Positions 58,905 to 64,000 of a stretch of DNA of 64,000 bases are shown here, in pieces; positions within the stretch are counted from its first letter, which is position 1, and every line of letters starts with the position of its first letter. This stretch comes from CBDAPI01 sp965248635 (GTDB taxonomy: Bacteria; Acidobacteriota; UBA6911; RPQK01; CBDAPI01). The DNA lies in the NCBI GenBank assembly GCA_965248635.1, contig OZ252114.1, positions 1,984,001 through 2,048,000 on the forward strand. The letters are read 5' to 3'. The translations under genes were made by a program, and so were the position numbers. The notes beneath the pieces are model-generated. The model had not been told where the DNA came from, did no database searches, and saw only the letters and a list, made by a program, of their open reading frames with translations.

Positions 58905-59668
58905 GGCTTATTGTCTCATGTTCCCCAGACACAGGAACTGCCGCGGCCGCGCCGAAGCAGACCGGGGAAGGGCGGACGTTGCAGCAGGGAATCAAGAGGA
59001 TCGACACGGCGCTGAGAAGGAATGACGGCAAGGTGCTGGCGGAGTACGGAGGATTCAACGCGGCGATAAAAAAGGGCGCGGAACTCGAAAGCCTCCCGGA
59101 GGCGAAGGTGACGGAAGGGGTCTCGATTGACGACTATTCGACATGGCGGGCCGCCCGTTTTTCCGCCAAGAGATGTGGCAAAACCACATTCCTTTATCTT
59201 TCTTATTCTTATCGGTTTATCCCCTATTCATCGGCCTGCCCCGCGCCGATCCAGGAAAATCGGGGAGGACGAGAGCGCCCCCCCCCCAAAAAAAGTGGGG
59301 GGGGTCATGTGGCCCCGATAGCGGCATTCTGGGACATGCCCCTATCCGGCCGCCCCATGGGGGTCGCTCTCGTCCTTATTTATCCCTGCGGGAAGGCCTC
59401 GGAACAGCCCCCCGGAGGGGGCGCTGACGGAAAGAGTGCGGTATCCCTTTCCCTCGCGTCGCATGATTCCAGATCGGTCCTCGCCGTCAAGGGTCCGCTT
59501 TGCCGCTTCGCGCCCTGGACCGCTCCGGGCCGATCTGAGGGGCGCGCCGCTGTTTACGAGGGGAAAGGGGGGAACCTCTACACAGGGAAGTAGCACCAAA
59601 CCCCCGGCCTACTGTAGAATCCGTCTACGTGGAATAGCTCCAAGGCTTCTGCCACAGGAAAGATCAAG
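58905..59668. other. Gene-poor region; an unassigned short frame only
   Basis: A frame from 58979 begins MQQGIKRIDTALRRNDGKVL, AEYGGFNAAIKKGAELESLP but loses protein character after about 65 residues, and no family is recognised. Long homopolymers (C9 and A7 near 59280, G8 near 59297) and a short stretch shared with the 57.7-kb spacer occupy the rest. I cannot support a gene here. Confidence 0.3.
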
Positions 59669-60100
59669 ATGAAATCGAAGATATCCATCTGGGATTGCTG
59701 GAGAGCGATTCCAGCCTGGGTTCTGGTTTTCTGCTCCGGCGGATTTGCACAGGCTCCGAACCCGACGTTTCGCGTAGATGTCGATCTCACGCTGATCGAC
59801 GTCCAGGTGGTCGATACGGCAACCGGCCAACCCATACGAAATCTACGGCAGTCTGACTTCGTGGTTCTGGCCGACGGGCAGCCCAGGGACATTGCCGTTT
59901 TCGAACCCGAGAACACCCCCCTGGACTTTGCGGTCGTTCTGGACCTGTCGGGTATCCAACCGACCCTCCGGGTCGCCGGGAGGGTTATCGGCCGCCCCGA
60001 CCCAGTTAGGCTCGGCCTGATCCGAATGCTCGACGATCTGTCGCCGCAGGATCGTATGGCGGTCGTTTCCTTCTCCTCCCGGCAGCGCACCCGATCGTGA
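59669..60100 (+). pseudogene. VWFA-related acidobacterial-type protein, truncated
   Basis: The product starts MKSKISIWDCWRAIPAWVLVFCSGG, a signal sequence, followed by FRVDVDLTLIDVQVVDTATG, NLRQSDFVVLADGQPRDIAVFEPENTPLDFAVVLDLSGIQPTLR and LDDLSPQDRMAVVSFSSRQR. This matches the N-terminal part of the VWFA-related Acidobacterial domain family (VxLDxSGS...DxVAVVxFS). It ends at about 60090, long before the family's usual 300 or more residues; shortly after, an IS256-type transposase tail begins. The middle Asp-x-Ser-Gly-x-Gln replaces the MIDAS DxSxS pattern. Confidence 0.6.
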
Positions 60101-60206
60101 AAACGACACTTCCCGGAAAAGCGAAGCCCCGACGGGGCGAGGGTACGCGGATAATCGCCGGACACTTCGACGACGCAGTTCACCAGCAACTTCGTGTGCT
60201 GGCCGC

Positions 60207-60677
60207 CAGCAACGCTGCTGGGTGCACAAGACGGGCAACGTGCTCAACTGCCTGCCGAAGGTCGTGCAGCCCAGGGTCAAACAAGCACTCCATCAGATCT
60301 GGATGGCCGAGACCCGCCAACGCGCCTATCGGGCCTTTGACGAGTTCATCGCAACCTACCAACTGAAATTTCCAAAGGCCACGGCTTGCCTTGCTAAGGA
60401 TCGAGAGGAGTTGCTGGCCTTCTATGATTTTCCGGCTGAGCATTGGCCACATCTCAGGACCACCAATCCCATTGAGTCGACCTTCGCCACCGTTAAGTTA
60501 CGGACGGCCAAGACTCGCGGCTGTTTGTCAAGGCAAACCATGCTCACTATGGTCTTCAAGCTGTGCCGCAGTGCAGAGAAAAGATGGCGCCGGTTACAGG
60601 GCTACCGCCGGCTGGGAGACGTCATCGAAAATGTGAAATTCATCAACGGAGTCCGGGAGGATGAGGTCGCCGCCTGA
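60207..60677 (+). pseudogene. IS256-family transposase, C-terminal fragment
   Basis: The sequence QQRCWVHKTGNVLNCLPK, then RAYRAFDEFIATYQLKFPKA, ELLAFYDFPAEHWPHLRTTNPIESTFATVKLRTAKTRGCLSRQT and FKLCRSAEKRWRRLQGYRRL matches the end of IS256-family (mutator-type) transposases, with the catalytic Glu in NPIESTFATVK. The N-terminal 250 residues are missing. Downstream, TCCACAACTTTTGACAATAA (60685-60706) looks like the conserved end of such elements, and an outer-membrane protein fragment begins right after. Confidence 0.8.
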
Positions 60678-60682
60678 TGGCT

Positions 60683-60910
60683 CTATCCACAACTTTTGAC
60701 AATAACTCCTGGAAAACCGGCGCCAGCTTTAAAATTGTTCGTCCCGCCGCGAAGAATATTGGCAATGGCGGATTCCGGTTCGTATGGGAAAACGGCTGAT
60801 CCAGCAAAACCGAGGTAGAACTGACCATATTCGTCAATCTCTTGTGCGCTCAGAGGACTACACAAGGGAACAACAAGTAGCAGGACAAGAAAATATAGGC
60901 GGAGGTTCAT
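60683..60910 (-). pseudogene. Exported outer-membrane-like protein fragment cut by the IS256 remnant
   Basis: From ATG 60910 the frame reads MNLRLYFLVLLLVVPLCSPLSAQ, a convincing signal peptide, then EIDEYGQFYLGFAGSAVFPY and NILRGGTNNFKAGAGFPGV, which has the look of an outer-membrane beta-barrel start (GxFYLGFxGSxVFP). The reading frame runs into the IS256 end at about 60715 and stops at 60683. The remainder of the gene is not on the other side of the fragment, so it is a dead 5' piece. A longer start at 60925 is possible. Confidence 0.5.
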
Positions 60911-60925
60911 CGTTGCAGTCATCAA

Positions 60926-61333
60926 CTACGTCTCCTTCTCGACTCATCCCTGATGATAGACACTGCGTTGCCGCTGCTTTCGGGCGCGATGGGCTTATTC
61001 CTCAGGCAGGATGTTCATGTCCAGCGATGGCCAAAGGGTTGCGATTAAGAACGTCTCTCCCAGTTTGATCTTGGCCACACACGGAGTAATTTTATGGCGA
61101 GGGTGGGCAACTGGCAACCTCCACGAAAGCGGCCGCGCCTCAATTTGCGGGCTGGACGGTGCTCTGCAAAAACGTTCCTTTGTGCAAACACCCTCGTCGC
61201 TAGTCTTTCAGCGGACTTCATGGGCCAGTAATGGGTCGTCTTGTTGACACGCTTTTATTCTTTCCGGTGTGCGGGGTTGGTGAGGGAGAAGCAAATCGTC
61301 CTCTGCGTAGATTGTCGACTACTGGAAAACCGT
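60926..61333. other. Noncoding spacer upstream of the remnant and downstream of the TonB receptor
   Basis: I see no gene, repeat or clear promoter in these 408 bases. Since the flanking genes are both on the minus strand, it would hold the end of the receptor transcript and the promoter of the outer-membrane fragment. Confidence 0.4.
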
Positions 61334-64000
61334 TTAGAAGGAATAACCGAGACGGATATAGTAGTAGGCGCCGTTGAACCCCCACGGCGTGTACTCGCTG
61401 TACCGCTCTCCGACACTCGTCGCATTGGGAGACATATCTGGAAACGTGTTGAGCACATTCTGAGCACCGAACGCCAGCGTTGTCCCCTCGGAGAGCGGAA
61501 CGCTGACTTCGATATCGAAGACCGGCTTGCCGCTGAATAGGGTCTGAGCGCTGTCCCAGTCGAACCAGGCGCCGTAGTAGTTGACGCGCCCGAGGATATC
61601 CAATCGGCCGACCTTCTGGTTGACGCCGAAGTTCCAGCGGTTCTTGGGAAGTGCTTCCTGCAGCTCACGGATCCGCCGGGACGCGTTGAGCAACTCCGGA
61701 TTGAATTGCTTCACCTGGGTAGTGGTGTGGTTGAAGACGGCGCTGAACACGGTGTCGCCGTTGAGGCTGGGTGGCGCGTAGCTAAAGACCAGATCGACCC
61801 CCTGCGTCTGGGTGGAGATTTCGTTGGTGAAGAACCGGAAGCTCGACAGGCCACGCGCGTTCTCGACTCCCTCGTTCAGAAGTTGATCGACTTCTTCCGG
61901 CGTGAGGGTGAAGTTCTGCGTCACGGCGAGGCGGTCGGACAAATCGATGTGGAAGTAGTCCACCGTGAAGATCAACGGCCCGTTTTCGATGACCGCTCCG
62001 AGGGCATAGTTGACCGACTTTTCGGGGTCGAGCGGCCGCCCGCCCCGCAGTCGCGCCATTGGGAAGATCGACGGAATCGTGCCCCGTTCCACCAGGTCAT
62101 TGACCGTCGGGTCGAAAATCGTGGACAAGTTTAACCCATTCTGCTGGCCGGGCGTCGGGGCGCGGAACCCACTGCTCACGCTGGCGCGAAGCGAGAAGGC
62201 ATCCACCAAACGGTAGCGCCCCGACAGTTTGCCGTTGAGGGTCGTGCCGAAGTCCTCAAAGTTTTCTACTCGGGCTGCTGTACCAATCGTCCACCGGTCG
62301 TCGAGCCCGGACAGTTCGATATCACCGTAGGCCCCGATGCTGCTGCGGTTCCACCTCCCTGCGGCAAGCGGGCTGTAGCCGCTGAAGCCGTTGGAGCCGA
62401 CGCTGAAACCTTGCGCGGCGTAGGGGCCGATATCCCACGACTCCCGCTGGCCGAGCCTGGTCTCGTACTGCTCGTCCCGCCACTCGGCTCCGCCCGGGAT
62501 GTTGACCCTATCATTGACAGCATAGGAGACATCCAAGTTGAGACTCATCTCCTGCTGCCGGTTACTCCCCAGATTGAAGTCTGTCGGGGTGGCCGGGCCG
62601 AGCGAGGCGTTGACCGTGTTGACGATGAACAGGTCGGTCTCGTGTGCACCGACACTGATGCTCGTATCCCAAACGATACCGTTGGAGGTGAACCTGCGCA
62701 AGCCGCCGACCACCGAGGAATCGGTTGCGTCCCCACCGAAGTTCGGGGTGAACCCGCCGGGAAACCGTTCCTGGAAGGAAAAGCAGTTCGGATCGGCACG
62801 GACCTGGTCAAGCGCCGACCGATCCGGCACGTGGTTGGTGATGGTCACCGTGGGACAGTTGGCGAAGCCTTCCCCCCGCGCGGCCAGCACGTCGCTGATG
62901 AGCAGGGTTCGACCGCGGTCCGCGCTGAAGACGCCCCCTTGGGTGTTGGGATTCCGGAAAAAGAAGCCGCCGGTCACCTTCTTACTGGCGTAGTTCGTAT
63001 GTCCGTACAACTGTAGGCCGTTGCTGAACAGGTAGCCGAAATTGCCGAAGAGCTTGAGGTCATCGTCGATCCTGGGAGAGCCCCAGATTTGGGCTGGCTC
63101 TCGGACATCGGTGTTGCCGGCTGCGATCAGTGCCGCCACGTCGCCGCGCTGGATGCTGCGGTCGGTCGGATTGGAGCTTCCGTACTCAAGGCTGAGGTTG
63201 GCGAAGCCGGTCTCGCCGAGTGGCAACCCGACGTTGCCGGCCAAGGTGTACGCTTTGCCGTCCCACCCTTGGCCGAACGCCCCCGTGCTGAACGCAACGC
63301 TGCCGCCGGAACGATTGTCCTTGGGCAGCAAATTGATTACGCCGGCGATGGCGTCCGAGCCGTATTGCGCCGCTGCGCCATCGCGCAGCACCTCCACCTG
63401 CCGCAGGGCAATCGCCGGGATGGACGAAATATCCGGACCCTGTGACCCGAATGCCACCCCGTTGCCCCCGTGCCAATCGATGATCGGAGAACGGTGGCGC
63501 CGCTTGCCGTTGACCAGCAGCAGGGTGTGATCGGGTGCCAAGTTGCGCAGTATCATCGGCCGTATGATCGTCGATGCGTCACTGATGGGTTGGATGTTGA
63601 CATTGAAGGAGGGAACGAGCGTCCGCAACTGCTCTCTCAGATCGGTTACGCCCTGACTGCCCAGCTCTTGGATGTTTATGGCGTCGATCGGCACCGTCGA
63701 TTCGGTCACTGACCGTGGCTGTGCGCGCGTTCCGACCGTGACGGTTGTGGCCACCGCACTCAACTCGAGAGTAAAGCTCAGCAGGACCGGTTCCTTCGCC
63801 CTCAGTTCAACTTTGCGGTAGATTCCCGTTTCAAAGCCGGGCACCTCGATGGTGAGCGTGTAGAGACCGGGTTGCAAACCGGTGAACTCGTAATTTCCGG
63901 TCTGGTTCGTCACAAGCGCCGTGGCCATCCCAGTCGTGTTATTGGTCGCCGTGACGACTGCACCGGGAATGACGGCTCCGGTGCTGTCGGTTACGGTTCC
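61334..64000 (-). CDS. TonB-dependent receptor with carboxypeptidase-regulatory-like N-terminus (5' end beyond window)
   Basis: The frame is open up to the window edge, reading GTVTDSTGAVIPGAVVTATN before the first internal ATG, so the start is outside. This is a carboxypeptidase-regulatory-like domain (NYEFTGLQPGLYTLTIEVPGF), followed by a TonB plug (DLREQLRTLVPSFNV, LLLVNGKRRHRS, IRQVEVLRDGAAAQYGSDAIAGVINL-like) and a beta barrel ending in YYIRLGYSF with the terminal aromatic residue. At least 888 residues are present. Such fused receptors import glycans or siderophores and are expanded in acidobacteria and Bacteroidota. The plug segment DAINIQELGSQGVTDL is like the usual TonB-box-proximal region. 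No partner SusD-like gene is visible downstream. Confidence 0.9.
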   Translation of the reverse strand, partial: GTVTDSTGAVIPGAVVTATNNTTGMATALVTNQTGNYEFTGLQPGLYTLTIEVPGFETGIYRKVELRAKEPVLLSFTLELSAVATTVTVGTRAQPRSVTESTVPIDAINIQELGSQGVTDLREQLRTLVPSFNVNIQPISDASTIIRPMILRNLAPDHTLLLVNGKRRHRSPIIDWHGGNGVAFGSQGPDISSIPAIALRQVEVLRDGAAAQYGSDAIAGVINLLPKDNRSGGSVAFSTGAFGQGWDGKAYTLAGNVGLPLGETGFANLSLEYGSSNPTDRSIQRGDVAALIAAGNTDVREPAQIWGSPRIDDDLKLFGNFGYLFSNGLQLYGHTNYASKKVTGGFFFRNPNTQGGVFSADRGRTLLISDVLAARGEGFANCPTVTITNHVPDRSALDQVRADPNCFSFQERFPGGFTPNFGGDATDSSVVGGLRRFTSNGIVWDTSISVGAHETDLFIVNTVNASLGPATPTDFNLGSNRQQEMSLNLDVSYAVNDRVNIPGGAEWRDEQYETRLGQRESWDIGPYAAQGFSVGSNGFSGYSPLAAGRWNRSSIGAYGDIELSGLDDRWTIGTAARVENFEDFGTTLNGKLSGRYRLVDAFSLRASVSSGFRAPTPGQQNGLNLSTIFDPTVNDLVERGTIPSIFPMARLRGGRPLDPEKSVNYALGAVIENGPLIFTVDYFHIDLSDRLAVTQNFTLTPEEVDQLLNEGVENARGLSSFRFFTNEISTQTQGVDLVFSYAPPSLNGDTVFSAVFNHTTTQVKQFNPELLNASRRIRELQEALPKNRWNFGVNQKVGRLDILGRVNYYGAWFDWDSAQTLFSGKPVFDIEVSVPLSEGTTLAFGAQNVLNTFPDMSPNATSVGERYSEYTPWGFNGAYYYIRLGYSF

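Noticed and set aside
58979..59593. 204-residue plus-strand frame upstream of the VWFA fragment
   Set aside because: Only the first 65 or so residues look protein-like, and the rest runs through homopolymers; no family is recognised.

Overview
The window looks like a chromosomal segment of a GC-rich, Gram-negative soil or sediment bacterium, most likely an acidobacterium. The evidence is a fragment of the acidobacterial VWFA-related family, two TonB-dependent receptors (one with a carboxypeptidase-regulatory-like N-terminus), a PVC-type haem-binding dehydrogenase with HEAT repeats and cytochrome c, a sulfatase, and a GMC oxidoreductase paired with a gluconate-dehydrogenase-subunit-3-like partner. 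This assignment is inferred from family content; there is no rRNA, and I recognised no tRNA or CRISPR array.

Layout. 1-2.3 kb (minus): lipid kinase, M23 peptidase and coaD. 2.37-6.13 kb (plus): a tightly overlapping operon of ECF sigma factor, zinc-finger anti-sigma factor and TPR-CHAT protease behind a good sigma70-type promoter. 6.16-7.82 kb: an IS1380-family element. 7.96-10.74 kb (minus): rsmD and recG. 11-13.5 kb (plus): lipoprotein, thioredoxin-TPR protein, DUF4870-like protein and yidD. 13.5-15.9 kb (minus): proB-proA. 16-28.5 kb: an oxidation and uptake region (GMC oxidoreductase, partner subunit, sulfatase, fatty-acid-hydroxylase-like enzyme, PVC dehydrogenase, Fe-alcohol dehydrogenase, PQQ-type propeller, TonB receptor). 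28.5-34.7 kb: small membrane protein plus solute:sodium symporter, and an ABC ATPase with a large FtsX-type permease. 34.7-41.4 kb: DMT-like protein, erpA, flippase, a tungstate/molybdate ABC transporter, tadA and a Crp/Fnr regulator. 41.45-43.11 kb: a second IS1380 copy, inverted relative to the first.

Beyond the second IS the character changes. 43.1-46 kb has tandem and direct repeats, a promoter with a repeat-filled leader, and three Tad-pilus-like genes, the third broken by an in-frame TGA. 46-48.4 kb encodes a caspase-like/PDZ/TlpA-thioredoxin protein split by a frameshift. 48.4-52.2 kb (minus) holds an unusual overlapping set: a PEP-synthase/rifampicin-phosphotransferase-like dikinase, a YidC/Oxa1-like membrane protein with a novel N-terminal domain, and a small membrane protein. 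52.4-61 kb is a graveyard of fragments: truncated mtnC, parD, parE, relaxase, resolvase, repA, VWFA protein, IS256 transposase and an outer-membrane protein, with intact mobC and a frameshifted polytopic membrane protein among them. The last 2.7 kb is a TonB-dependent receptor that runs off the end.

Best candidates for undescribed biology are the sigma/anti-sigma/TPR-CHAT operon, which recalls the protease-controlled sigma factor of type III-E CRISPR systems but has no CRISPR genes here, and the dikinase plus YidC-like pair. At the DNA level, many intergenic regions of the first 35 kb are built from period-7 tandem repeats, and two palindromic elements share a conserved loop and show a compensatory stem change.
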